DNA of 64,000 nucleotides from JACPYF01 sp947085845 (GTDB lineage: Bacteria; Patescibacteriota; Saccharimonadia; Saccharimonadales; Saccharimonadaceae): assembly GCA_947085845.1 (NCBI GenBank), contig CAMTXO010000002.1, forward strand, positions 510,048 to 574,047. The letters run 5' to 3'. Each line of letters starts with the position of its first letter. Position 1 is the stretch's first letter. A program made the position numbers and the translations under genes. The notes beneath the pieces were generated by a model that was not told where the DNA came from, ran no database searches, and was given only the letters and a program-made list of their open reading frames with translations. Of the stretch, positions 25,247 through 34,244 are shown in pieces.

Positions 25247-27013
25247 ATGGCGCTTTTAACCGATGATTTACAAAAAAATCTAAAAGTCCTTTTCATAGAG
25301 GAAGGGTTAGTTAGTGAGCGCGTTCTAGAAGAGTTTCAAAAAAAGGCCACCCAAGAAAGTGTCACGCTTGTAGGTGTATTGTTAAAAGACGGTATAGTGA
25401 GCGATGAAACTATGACGCACTGTATAGCATACGTGTCGGGTGTTCCGTATGTAAATTTAGCTGATGTACCAATTGATCAAAAAATACTCTCACTTCTGCC
25501 CCTAGACATAGCGGAGCGATTTATGGCGGTGCCCTTGGGTGAGGTGTCTGGTCGTTTGGCTGTTGCTATGCTTGATGCCAACAACATTCAGGCAGTTGAT
25601 TTTTTAGCTAATAAAATTGCTAGACCACTAAAAGTATATATGGCGAGCGAAAAAGGCATTCGCAACGTTATAGCACAGTATAAAACGGACTTTTCTAGTG
25701 TCGATGCTGCTGTTGATGCAGTACAAAGCGAGAAAAATGAAGCAGCTCAGATATCTGCGGATGTGAAGACAATTGTTCAGGATTCACCAATATCTCGAGC
25801 TCTCAGTACTATTTTGGAGCATGCTGCACGTTCGAAAGCATCAGATATTCACATAGAACCGATGGAAAATGTATTAAAGATTCGTGATCGTGTAGATGGG
25901 GTTCTGAGGGAAATCATGCAACTGCCAAAGAGTATTGAGCCGGCGCTTGTTAGTCGAATAAAAATTTTAGCAAACCTAAAGATTGACGAACACAGAGTGC
26001 CGCAAGATGGTCAATTTGCCGTACTCGCTGCAGGGAAAGAGATTGATCTGCGTATTGCAATATCACCTGTAGTTTGGGGCGAACAAGTGGTTATTCGTTT
26101 GCTGGACAAGTCTGGGTCGAGCTTTAATATTGAAGAAATGGGTTATGCAGGTCGTGCGCTACGTACTATCCGCAAGGGTATTCAAAAGCCGAATGGTATG
26201 GTTATTACATCTGGTCCGACTGGTTCCGGTAAATCAACATCACTCTACGCCCTCATTCAGGAGATTAAAGACGATAGTATAAACATCGTAACATTGGAAG
26301 ACCCTGTCGAATATAAAATGAAGGGTGTGAACCAAATTCAGGTCAACGCCGATGTTGGACTAACGTTTGCGAATGGGCTTCGTTCAATTTTGCGTCAAGA
26401 TCCTGATGTGGTGATGGTAGGTGAGATTCGTGACAAAGAAACAGCGGAGCTTGCCATCCAGGCAGCTCTGACAGGCCACCTTGTGTTTAGTACGCTGCAC
26501 ACAAACTCTGCAGCAGGCGTATTGCCGCGACTACTCGATATGGGGATTGAGCCATTTTTGATCGCCAGTACGGTTAACACAATTATTGGACAACGATTGG
26601 TTCGCCGAATAGCAAATGACAGGGAAATGTATCAGTCAAATGAAATTGAAACGAAAAGTGTCTTAGATAATATTGGACAGCTTTTGCCAAAAACAAAGGC
26701 CGATATGCCAGCAGTCTCGGCAGATCTAGGTTATGAAGACTTGCCACTAAGTGGTCAAAGCGCTTATACTTTAGCTAAGGGTGTTGATAGCCCTCGAACC
26801 CCAGGGGGTTACTCTGGGCGAGTTGGACTTTATGAGGTTATAGATATGACCGAAGAGATCCAAAACCTAGTTGTGCAGCGCTCGACGACTGCTCAGATAG
26901 AAAAGATGGCAATATCACAAGGGCTTGTGACTATGCGCCAAGACGGTTATTTCAAAGTATTACAGGGTCAAACATCGATAGACGAAGTAAACAGGGTGTC
27001 GGCGAGTGTATAA
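25247..27013 (+). CDS. pilB: Type IV pilus extension ATPase PilB/GspE
   Basis: Hexameric cytoplasmic ATPase that powers pilin polymerisation. An N-terminal MshEN/GspE-N domain (1-150) is followed by the N2 domain, then the core with Walker A GPTGSGKST at 323-331, an Asp box/Walker B region (LRQDPDVVMVGEIRDKETAE), and the His box (GHLVFSTLHTN). The tetra-cysteine zinc motif of many PilB proteins is missing; the region contains YEDLPLSGQSAYTLAKGV instead. I choose ATG 25247, with AAGGGGT upstream, over TTG 25244. 588 residues. Confidence 0.94.
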   Translation: MALLTDDLQKNLKVLFIEEGLVSERVLEEFQKKATQESVTLVGVLLKDGIVSDETMTHCIAYVSGVPYVNLADVPIDQKILSLLPLDIAERFMAVPLGEVSGRLAVAMLDANNIQAVDFLANKIARPLKVYMASEKGIRNVIAQYKTDFSSVDAAVDAVQSEKNEAAQISADVKTIVQDSPISRALSTILEHAARSKASDIHIEPMENVLKIRDRVDGVLREIMQLPKSIEPALVSRIKILANLKIDEHRVPQDGQFAVLAAGKEIDLRIAISPVVWGEQVVIRLLDKSGSSFNIEEMGYAGRALRTIRKGIQKPNGMVITSGPTGSGKSTSLYALIQEIKDDSINIVTLEDPVEYKMKGVNQIQVNADVGLTFANGLRSILRQDPDVVMVGEIRDKETAELAIQAALTGHLVFSTLHTNSAAGVLPRLLDMGIEPFLIASTVNTIIGQRLVRRIANDREMYQSNEIETKSVLDNIGQLLPKTKADMPAVSADLGYEDLPLSGQSAYTLAKGVDSPRTPGGYSGRVGLYEVIDMTEEIQNLVVQRSTTAQIEKMAISQGLVTMRQDGYFKVLQGQTSIDEVNRVSASV

Positions 27014-27045
27014 AATATGAATAGTAATACAAAAGGGTAGGCAAC

Positions 27046-28116
27046 ATGGCAGAAAATGATCTCAGGATAGAAATTTTACTAGAGGAAGTGGTACGGAAAC
27101 GTGCCTCTGATCTTCACCTACAGGTAGCATTACCACCAATGCTAAGGATTGATGGGTCATTGACCCCAGTCACTGGGTTTGATGCAATGACCGAAGAACA
27201 GGTAGAGACTCTTATATTTGCTATTTTGGACGAAGAGCAACAACAGGTATTGATGAAAGACAAAGAGTTTGACTTTAGCTTTGCCTTTGGTGATCTTGGT
27301 CGTTTTCGTGTGAACGCATTTCACGAACGTGGTAATTTAGCGGCAGCGTTGCGTTTGATTCCAAATGAAATCGCCGATATTACATCTCTAGGAATGCCAG
27401 CTGTTATTAATAAATTTGCCGAGTATCCTCGTGGGTTGGTTTTGATTACTGGTCCTACTGGTTCTGGTAAATCTACAACCCTAGCCGCGCTAGTAGACAA
27501 GATTAATACTGAACGATCACACCACATTATTACCATCGAAGATCCAATCGAATTTACACACAAGTCAAAACGATCTGTTGTGGTACAGCGTGAAGTTCAC
27601 TATGACACTTATAGTTTCTCGGCAGCTCTACGTTCAGCACTTCGACAAGATCCTGACGTAGTATTGATCGGTGAGATGCGTGATCTCGAAACCATTTCGG
27701 CTGCGATTACGATTGCAGAAACCGGACACCTTGTATTTGCAACACTTCATACAAACTCGGCAGCACAATCTATCGATCGTATGATCGATGTATTTCCGCC
27801 CCACCAGCAGCCGCAAGTAAGGTCACAGCTAGCTAATATTTTGATGGGTATTTGCTCTCAGCGCTTAGTACCAGCTATAGGTGGTGGACGAATGGTTGCC
27901 GCTGAAATATTGGTCGCGAACCCAGCAGTTCGAAACATTATTCGTGAAGGCAAGAGTCATCAGCTTGATGCAGTCATTCAAACTGGTGCAGACCAAGGTA
28001 TGCAGTCTATGGATCGTACACTAGCCGATATGATTCGCTCCGGTACTATTACGTATGACGAAGCCCGTAACTTCGCAGTAGATTTGACCGAGCTCGATAG
28101 AATGATGAGAGGTTAG
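27046..28116 (+). CDS. pilT: Type IV pilus retraction ATPase PilT
   Basis: Motor that depolymerises the pilus and drives twitching and pulling. It has the PilT hallmark N-terminus (RKRASDLHLQVALPPMLRIDG), Walker A GPTGSGKST at 136-144, LRQDPDVVLIGEMRDLETI, and GHLVFATLHTNSAAQSIDRM. 356 residues, normal. The presence of PilT means these pili are expected to retract. AAAGGGTAGG precedes the ATG. Confidence 0.94.
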   Translation: MAENDLRIEILLEEVVRKRASDLHLQVALPPMLRIDGSLTPVTGFDAMTEEQVETLIFAILDEEQQQVLMKDKEFDFSFAFGDLGRFRVNAFHERGNLAAALRLIPNEIADITSLGMPAVINKFAEYPRGLVLITGPTGSGKSTTLAALVDKINTERSHHIITIEDPIEFTHKSKRSVVVQREVHYDTYSFSAALRSALRQDPDVVLIGEMRDLETISAAITIAETGHLVFATLHTNSAAQSIDRMIDVFPPHQQPQVRSQLANILMGICSQRLVPAIGGGRMVAAEILVANPAVRNIIREGKSHQLDAVIQTGADQGMQSMDRTLADMIRSGTITYDEARNFAVDLTELDRMMRG

Positions 28117-28123
28117 GTAGAGA

Positions 28124-29335
28124 GTGTTAACCTTCAACTACGAAGCAAAAGACCGTGCTACCGGCAAACATGTTAAATCAACAGTTCAGGCTGATAGCGA
28201 GGCAGTTGCCTATAAGCTGTTGGTCAATCAGGGCTACAATCCTATAAAAATTGCCGAAAAAGGAACAGGCGACGGGTTGCTTAGTGGCATAAAAAATCAT
28301 ATTTCTACCAAAGATAGAGTGGTATTTTCTCGCCAACTTGCGACATTGATTGGTGCAGGTTTGCCGTTGTCTCAAAGCCTTCATACTGTAGTTGACCAAA
28401 CTGAAAACGTGCGTATGAAATCTATCGCTCAGGCAATACTAGTGTCTGTCGAGGGCGGTAAACCGCTCGCTGAAGCATTTTCGAAATATCCAGATGTATT
28501 CGATACTGTTTTTATAGCACTTGTAGAAGCAGGAGAGGCCTCCGGTACGCTAGACAAAGCACTGGAACGTATTGCAGACCAGCAAGAAAAAGATGCTGAA
28601 ATGATGGGTAAAATCAAAGGAGCAATGGTATATCCGCTTATTGTACTCAGTGTTATTGTCGGTGTGATGGTATTTATGCTTTTTACCATAGTTCCACAAG
28701 TCGAAAAGCTGTATAAAGATTTAAAACAAGAGTTACCATTTATTTCACAGATCATGGTCACCAGCGCAGATTTTCTAATAAACTTCTGGTGGGCTACAAT
28801 CATTGTCACAGGGGCGGTCATCTACTTTTCTATTCGTTATTTCAAAACAGAGGATGGCAAAAAAGTGTCAGATACTATGAAGCTCAATATGCCACTAATT
28901 GGCCCATTGTTTCGCAAGCTGTATATGGCGCGGTTTACACGCACTGGCTCAACGTTACTTGCCACCGGCGTGCCAATGCTTGATGCGCTGGATATATGTA
29001 AAAAAGCAGTCAACAACAGTCATGTTGCCGATTCTATAGGTCATGCCGCAGAGAAAGTAAAAAACGGTAAAGGCCTAGCTGAGTCACTAGAGGGCGAAGA
29101 CTATATATTATCGCTTGCTCCGCAGATGATCGGTATAGGTGAAAAATCAGGTAAAGTAGATGATATGATGGCAAAAACAGCGACTGTTTATGAAAATGAG
29201 CTAGACTCGGCTATCAAAGCCATATCTACGGTGATAGAGCCTGTACTAATGGTAGTGCTGGCTATATTCGCCGGGGGTATGGTTGCGGCGATTTTACTAC
29301 CTATTTATCAACTGGTAGGAAACATAAAAGTTTAG
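28124..29335 (+). CDS. pilC: Type IV pilus inner-membrane platform protein PilC
   Basis: Polytopic platform on which PilB and PilT act. Two repeated T2SSF domains (about 70-190 and 270-395) each contain the helical core with G-x-L/P motifs (LIGAGLPLSQSL; LATGVPMLDALD), and there are three membrane segments (~165-190, ~215-235, ~372-395). 403 residues, normal. The start is GTG at 28124, 7 bp after pilT. Last gene of the pilM-pilC operon. Confidence 0.93.
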   Translation: MLTFNYEAKDRATGKHVKSTVQADSEAVAYKLLVNQGYNPIKIAEKGTGDGLLSGIKNHISTKDRVVFSRQLATLIGAGLPLSQSLHTVVDQTENVRMKSIAQAILVSVEGGKPLAEAFSKYPDVFDTVFIALVEAGEASGTLDKALERIADQQEKDAEMMGKIKGAMVYPLIVLSVIVGVMVFMLFTIVPQVEKLYKDLKQELPFISQIMVTSADFLINFWWATIIVTGAVIYFSIRYFKTEDGKKVSDTMKLNMPLIGPLFRKLYMARFTRTGSTLLATGVPMLDALDICKKAVNNSHVADSIGHAAEKVKNGKGLAESLEGEDYILSLAPQMIGIGEKSGKVDDMMAKTATVYENELDSAIKAISTVIEPVLMVVLAIFAGGMVAAILLPIYQLVGNIKV

Positions 29336-29338
29336 TGC

Positions 29339-29367
29339 TTGCAAAACGCTATATAGTGGTGTAGCAT
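29339..29367 (+). promoter_or_regulatory. Promoter of the major pilin gene
   Basis: TTGCAA (29339-29344), 17-nt spacer, TAGCAT (29362-29367). A leader of about 54 nt contains a good Shine-Dalgarno site, unlike the leaderless neighbours. Confidence 0.6.
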
Positions 29368-29427
29368 AAGCATAAGCATTAAGCTAAAAGAAATTAAGGT
29401 TCATACAGAAAGGGTGGGAAAATCTTT

Positions 29428-29910
29428 ATGAACGCTCCACAGCTAGAAAACAAAAAAGGATTTACAATCATCGAGGTTGTATTGGTACTTGCGATAGCAG
29501 CGCTGATATTTTTGATGGTATTTATTGCATTGCCTGCATTGCAGCGAAATCAACGAGACACAGCTAGGAAAACTATCCTTGGTAAAGTAACCTCGGGTAT
29601 CACAACCTATCAATCCAACAAAAGAGGCGCACAACCCCCAGATGCAGAAGCGTTGTCGAAATATGTAGATGCTAAAGCGCAGACGTCTGGCGGTGCTACA
29701 ACATATGTGATTGACAGTGAGTATGAAGTTGAACTAACAAACACTCTTCCAACAAACGGAGTTGGAAACGCAGCAACAGATGTTGTACAAGTTATTACTG
29801 GTGCTACATGTAACGATGCCGGAGATGCAGCGATTGACGGCACCACCAGGCAAGCAGCGGTTATTTTACAGATGGAAAATGCAGATGCATTTTTCTGCCA
29901 ATCTACTTAG
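29428..29910 (+). CDS. pilA: Major type IV pilin (PilA-like prepilin)
   Basis: 160-residue prepilin with an 11-residue leader ending KKG, cleaved before FTIIEVVLVLAIAAL. Glu5 of the mature protein is present. The hydrophobic helix (mature 1-28) forms the pilus core. The globular head has two cysteines near the C-terminus (TCNDAGDAAI and FFCQST), spaced like the D-region disulfide of type IVa pilins. It has its own promoter, AAAGGGTGGG before the ATG, and a strong terminator just after. It is the best candidate for the abundant pilin, though this rests on context. Confidence 0.88.
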   Translation: MNAPQLENKKGFTIIEVVLVLAIAALIFLMVFIALPALQRNQRDTARKTILGKVTSGITTYQSNKRGAQPPDAEALSKYVDAKAQTSGGATTYVIDSEYEVELTNTLPTNGVGNAATDVVQVITGATCNDAGDAAIDGTTRQAAVILQMENADAFFCQST

Positions 29911-29930
29911 GCTTTAAGAATAAGTTAGAA

Positions 29931-29966
29931 ATAGAAACCCGCGAAAATCTCGCGGGTTTCTATTTT
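29931..29966 (+). terminator. Intrinsic terminator of the pilin gene
   Basis: 14-bp perfect stem (29931-29944 with 29950-29963), 5-nt loop, then T-rich sequence. Confidence 0.9.
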
Positions 29967-29976
29967 GACCGTAGTT

Positions 29977-29985
29977 TGCTATCAT
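29977..29985 (+). promoter_or_regulatory. Extended -10 promoter of pilD
   Basis: TGCTATCAT, then 7 nt to the ATG at 29993. A leaderless transcript is predicted. Confidence 0.6.
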
Positions 29986-29992
29986 AAAGCTT

Positions 29993-30826
29993 ATGGAAAA
30001 AACACTTTTTGCCTTTAGTCTTTTTTTTGTTGGACTATGCCTAGGTAGTTTCGTAAATGCAGCAGTTTGGCGAATAAAACATAAAAAAGATCTCATGTTC
30101 GCACGTTCAGAGTGTACAAAATGTCACTACAAACTAGAATGGTATGACCTCATACCAGTGTTGAGCTGGCTTTTTCTAAAGGGCAAGTGCCGCAAATGTC
30201 ACAAACCAATTAGTGCACAGTATCCTGCCGTAGAGCTCGCTGTAGCAGCGTTTTTTGTAGCTAGCTTGGCATTTTGGCCCCAGAGTCTCACTACAGTTAA
30301 CGATCTACTTCAGTTTATTATATGGCTCATTGCCGGCGTCGGCCTCAGTATATTAGTTGTCTACGATATTCGTTGGATGCTATTGCCGGATAAAGTCGTC
30401 TTCCCAGTCATTGGGCTAGGTGTAGCTATGACGATACTACATGCACTAGAGGCTGCTAGTATCAGTCAATTTTTGTTCGATGTTCTAGGGTCCTTGCTGA
30501 TACTTTCTGGGTTTTATCTTGTTCTATTTATTGTTTCTAGTGGCAAATGGGTTGGTTTTGGTGATATAAAGCTCGGCATTGCACTGGCACTACTGCTATG
30601 TAATTGGCAGTTGGCAGTACTAGCATTTTTTCTAGCAAACCTTATCGGTACTTTAGTATATGCGCCAGCACTTTCGTCTGGCAAGATAAAACGCTCGGCT
30701 CACATACCGTTTGGTCCATTTCTGATTGCAGGCTTTCTGATTGCAGGCCTTTTCGGTCAATCAATCATCGACTGGTACATAATGTTGACATACTCTGGTA
30801 TAAATATCGTCAGCCCCTCTTATTAA
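29993..30826 (+). CDS. pilD: Prepilin peptidase PilD (leader peptidase/N-methyltransferase)
   Basis: Membrane aspartyl protease that removes prepilin leaders and methylates the new N-terminus. The N-terminal cytoplasmic domain has two CxxC pairs (CTKCH and CRKCH) that bind zinc, and ends at AQYPAVEL. The catalytic aspartates lie in VYDIRWMLLPD and VGFGDIKLG. About eight membrane segments in 277 residues, normal. It serves the pilins on both sides. Confidence 0.95.
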   Translation: MEKTLFAFSLFFVGLCLGSFVNAAVWRIKHKKDLMFARSECTKCHYKLEWYDLIPVLSWLFLKGKCRKCHKPISAQYPAVELAVAAFFVASLAFWPQSLTTVNDLLQFIIWLIAGVGLSILVVYDIRWMLLPDKVVFPVIGLGVAMTILHALEAASISQFLFDVLGSLLILSGFYLVLFIVSSGKWVGFGDIKLGIALALLLCNWQLAVLAFFLANLIGTLVYAPALSSGKIKRSAHIPFGPFLIAGFLIAGLFGQSIIDWYIMLTYSGINIVSPSY

Positions 30827-30833
30827 TCTAATT

Positions 30834-30847
30834 GCTTGTGCTATAAT
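30834..30847 (+). promoter_or_regulatory. Extended -10 promoter of the minor pilin operon
   Basis: GCTTGTGCTATAAT, identical over 14 nt to the sequence before pilM. Eight nt separate it from the ATG at 30856. Confidence 0.65.
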
Positions 30848-30855
30848 TTAATCAA

Positions 30856-31686
30856 ATGGGCATCAAACAGCAGCACGGATTTACTATAGTAGAATTATCC
30901 CTATTTCTGGGCATTTCGGCTTTAGTGATCGTCACCTTATTAACAGCAACAACCTTTTCGATACAAAGACAGCGATTTACTGATTCTGTAAATGGTAGCC
31001 AAGCTTTTTTGCAGCAACAATACAACGAAGTAGACGTAACGCTCAATAATAGAAGCGACAAGGTGTGTAGTGCAGCGGAGTCCCTTGCTAGCAAGAGGGG
31101 CGCAAGTAAATGTGTGATTGTAGGCAAAATTATTGACCTCAACCCGCCTATAAATACCAATGCATCAACTAACCCCAACAAAGAACACTACATACGTAGC
31201 TACTATGTTATCGGTGACATACCGGTTGATGCTGATGGTTATGATATAAACAATATTACTACTTTGGATCCTAGTTTTAATTTGACAGCAATCAGTGCCG
31301 ACGACAGTAACCAGCAGTTTATTATTCCTTGGGGTGCAGTTTTTACAGACCAAAGCGTAAGAGATAGCGGGGGTAGTACGAATCGAACGGGCACAACACT
31401 AGTGAATTATTTACTTATACTACGCTCACCAAAAACAGGCCTAGTCCAAACATTAAAATATGTAGGCACAACTCCTCTATTTAACGGGGCAGATGTGGTG
31501 CGTGCGCTCAGTCCTACTGATATACGTGAGTTTGATAATGCCGATGATGATCCATCGGTAAAAGCATGTATGCAATCAGCGGATATAGTGACTGCAACGG
31601 CATTACTAAAAATTCAGCCTCTCGGTAGTCAGGATGCAGTAACCACACAGTTTGATGGGGCAGAAGTAGAGGGCTGGTGTGTGTAA
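30856..31686 (+). CDS. Minor pilin / pseudopilin
   Basis: 276-residue prepilin-like protein with a short leader MGIKQQHG, cleaved before FTIVELSLFLGISALVIV (Glu5 present). The large extracellular part is beta-rich, with cysteines at CSAAES, KCVIVG, KACMQS and the C-terminal GWCV, probably two disulfides. First of four co-transcribed minor pilin or PilX-like genes (TAATG overlap with the next). These usually prime pilus assembly or sit at the tip. Confidence 0.82.
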   Translation: MGIKQQHGFTIVELSLFLGISALVIVTLLTATTFSIQRQRFTDSVNGSQAFLQQQYNEVDVTLNNRSDKVCSAAESLASKRGASKCVIVGKIIDLNPPINTNASTNPNKEHYIRSYYVIGDIPVDADGYDINNITTLDPSFNLTAISADDSNQQFIIPWGAVFTDQSVRDSGGSTNRTGTTLVNYLLILRSPKTGLVQTLKYVGTTPLFNGADVVRALSPTDIREFDNADDDPSVKACMQSADIVTATALLKIQPLGSQDAVTTQFDGAEVEGWCV

Positions 31687-32282
31687 TGTATAAGGCCTTT
31701 AAGATATCGCTACAAAGAGGGGACACTCTTGTTGAAGTGATGTTCGCAAGTGCTGTCGCAGCGCTTGTTATTGTCGGTGCCTTATCCGTAATGAACAAGA
31801 GTCTTTCCCAGACCCAGCTTTCTGTAGAGGTGACTCAAGTGCGTCAAGCAGTTGATAGGCAGGCTGAGCTTCTGAGATATTCAAGGGATGCATATAAAAA
31901 AGATGAAGGTGCTGCTAGTGGCGGTTCAAAGGTATGGCAGCAAGTTATCACCAAGGCAAAACCGGCGGCAAGTAGTTTCGGCTCTTGTGCCTCAGCTGCT
32001 AATTTGACTAATAATAGCAATGGCGATAATGCCTTTTTTGTTAATGCTTCCAATATTAATGATATTCAATTCAGTACAACATTTACCGAACCTCAAACAT
32101 TTGCACAAGAGGGCAGTGGGCTGTGGGTTGAAGCAGTGAGGGGTAGTCGTGAAATAGCAAAGTCCGATGGCAGCACGGTTAAATATATGGATTTGCACAT
32201 TAGAGCATGTTGGGATACTTCAGTAAGTGGAGAGAAGTCAAAAATCGGTACAATTGTGAGGTTATATTATGAGACTAAATAA
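31686..32282 (+). CDS. Minor pilin / pseudopilin with GDTLVEV cleavage site
   Basis: 198 residues. The prepilin motif reads QRG then DTLVEVMFASAVAALVIVG: Glu5 is present but position 1 is Asp instead of the usual Phe or Met. This form resembles PulG/PilV-type proteins I associate with Saccharibacteria. A coiled-coil-like stretch follows the membrane helix. Two cysteines (FGSCASA and RACWDT). Start at ATG 31686, within TAATG; the frame is open upstream from a GTG at 31677. Confidence 0.8.
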   Translation: MYKAFKISLQRGDTLVEVMFASAVAALVIVGALSVMNKSLSQTQLSVEVTQVRQAVDRQAELLRYSRDAYKKDEGAASGGSKVWQQVITKAKPAASSFGSCASAANLTNNSNGDNAFFVNASNINDIQFSTTFTEPQTFAQEGSGLWVEAVRGSREIAKSDGSTVKYMDLHIRACWDTSVSGEKSKIGTIVRLYYETK

Positions 32283-32973
32283 ACAAGTTAGACAACAAGA
32301 TGGTTTTACTCTTACTGAGCTGTCTTTGTCTATGACAATGCTCGCGATCATGCTGATCATATTGTTGCTTTCTATCTTGGCTATAACGAGCACCTATAAT
32401 AAAGGGCTTACTCTCAAGCGTGTTAATCAGAGTGGGCGAACGGTAGGAGAGGATATTCAGAAAAATCTCAGGACATTCAAAGGTTCGGGTCTGCAGATTG
32501 TTACAAAAACTGCCGGCTCTATATCTGTTGTAACTCGGCTCTGCAACGGAGAGACGAGTTATATCTGGAGCGTGTATGGTAAGGATGGTAATGCTATAGA
32601 AAAGTTTAGTAACAACGAGACAATTACTTTTGTAAAGGTTGAGGATTCAGGTGCTGGAATGTGTCTCACTCCTTCAGGTACTCCAACTCCACCATTGCCA
32701 GATCCTGATAAAGCTGTCGCCAGCAGTCTACTAGACGATGGGCTTGTGATTCGAGAACCTTCTAACATCGTTATTAGTACCGACGGTAGTTTGGTTAACT
32801 TTCAATATACTATTGCTACACGAGACTCTACGCTTGGGGACGAGGTCATAGGTGATGATAATATAGAATATGATGTCACAGGCCAATCTCCTGTCTGTAA
32901 TGGGGGCAAAGAAGGCGAATTTTGCGCCCTTAATACGTTTATAGTGACTTCTTATGTAAAAGGTGTACAATAG
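32269..32973 (+). CDS. Minor pilin / pseudopilin
   Basis: 234 residues. Leader MRLNKQVRQQDG, cleaved before FTLTELSLSMTMLAIMLIILL, with Glu5. The helix is followed by a PilW-like region (GLTLKRVNQSGRTVGEDIQK) and a head containing a Pro-rich loop (SGTPTPPLPDPDK) and four cysteines. It overlaps the previous gene by 14 nt. Confidence 0.82.
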   Translation: MRLNKQVRQQDGFTLTELSLSMTMLAIMLIILLLSILAITSTYNKGLTLKRVNQSGRTVGEDIQKNLRTFKGSGLQIVTKTAGSISVVTRLCNGETSYIWSVYGKDGNAIEKFSNNETITFVKVEDSGAGMCLTPSGTPTPPLPDPDKAVASSLLDDGLVIREPSNIVISTDGSLVNFQYTIATRDSTLGDEVIGDDNIEYDVTGQSPVCNGGKEGEFCALNTFIVTSYVKGVQ

Positions 32974-34242
32974 TTGTTAAAGGCTATGCTTATAATGTAC
33001 GGATCTCACAATAAACAATCTGGTGTTGCCTCAATCTTTACAGTTATATTTTTTGCTCTGCTCATAAGCATCATAGTTATTAGCTTTGTAACAATTGTTA
33101 ACCAAGACCAACGCCAATCAACAAACGCAGACCTCAGCGCAAGCGCCTATGATTCGGCTCAGGCTGGTGTTGAAGATGCAAAAAGAGGTCTAGAAGTATA
33201 TAACTCTGAGTGTAAAAAAGTGGCAACTCCAGGCATTAACTGTGATTTATACAGACAGGCTCTCAGTAGTAATAGCTGTAACGCAATAGTCAATGACACC
33301 ACTAGTAACCCTGCTCCTAGAGAGCTAGCTGCAAAACTCGGAATAACTGCAGATGCTGACGAGGCGAAAGTAGAAACAGATACAAATGATACATCTCTAG
33401 ATCAAGCATATACTTGTTTGAAAGTGCAACTAGAGACGGACAACTACGAACAATCAAGCGGTAGTAACCAAAATGTTCTTGTACAGCTTAAGACGGTTAA
33501 CAACGATCCTTTTAGTCATATTTATATCAATTGGTATACGAAAGGTGTGCTTGATATACCGGATACAACTACTAAGCCGCTACAACTACCAAAAGATAGT
33601 ACTGCCTGGGGAGTAAATCGTCCTCCTGTCATGCGTGCACAGGTGATTGCTGTACCACGAGGCTCTACCATAGACATGGACCAAGTTGATAGAGATACAA
33701 AAACAGTGTTCATGTACCCCAGTCGATCGGTAGCTCATGATCTGATAACTAATACAACTTCGGTAAACCTTACTACAGCTGATGTCGGTTTTAAAACACC
33801 AAAGAATGGTCCACGAGAAGTGTACTGTGATCCAAATGCTGACACCGACGTATATTCATGTAGAGCTTCTATCGAGAATTTTGTACCAGCAGGTGGTGGT
33901 GATTTTGACTATTATCTATTGGTCACACCGCTATACAGTGGAACTGATTTTGAGGTTAGGTTAACTGACGGCTCTCTTCAGCCAGATGGTAGCAATACTA
34001 TAAAGTTTGATGGTATTGAACCAAGGATTGACTCTACCGGCAGAGCAAACGATGTCTTTCGTAGAGTAGTTAGCAGGGTAATATTTTCTGATGAATCTCA
34101 AACTACGAATGGCGGTAGCGGTTTCGATGTAACCCAAGGCATTTGCAAAGGGTTTGAGCTGGCAGACGATGCCACTAAGTGGTATATACCTCAGAACTGT
34201 GGCAAGCCAGCATCTGGTTCAGAGTCTCTAGTTGGTGAATAA
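32974..34242 (+). CDS. PilX-like pilus-associated protein
   Basis: 422 residues. The N-terminal region resembles PilX: QSGVASIFTVIFFALLISII, then SASAYDSAQAGVEDAKRGL. A G precedes the hydrophobic stretch, but position 5 after it is Ile, not Glu, so the product may be handled differently from true pilins. The large extracellular domain has several cysteines. TTG at 32974 directly follows the upstream stop; ATG codons at 32986 and 32995 are alternative starts. Last gene of the pilus locus. Confidence 0.78.
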   Translation: MLKAMLIMYGSHNKQSGVASIFTVIFFALLISIIVISFVTIVNQDQRQSTNADLSASAYDSAQAGVEDAKRGLEVYNSECKKVATPGINCDLYRQALSSNSCNAIVNDTTSNPAPRELAAKLGITADADEAKVETDTNDTSLDQAYTCLKVQLETDNYEQSSGSNQNVLVQLKTVNNDPFSHIYINWYTKGVLDIPDTTTKPLQLPKDSTAWGVNRPPVMRAQVIAVPRGSTIDMDQVDRDTKTVFMYPSRSVAHDLITNTTSVNLTTADVGFKTPKNGPREVYCDPNADTDVYSCRASIENFVPAGGGDFDYYLLVTPLYSGTDFEVRLTDGSLQPDGSNTIKFDGIEPRIDSTGRANDVFRRVVSRVIFSDESQTTNGGSGFDVTQGICKGFELADDATKWYIPQNCGKPASGSESLVGE

Positions 34243-34244
34243 TC

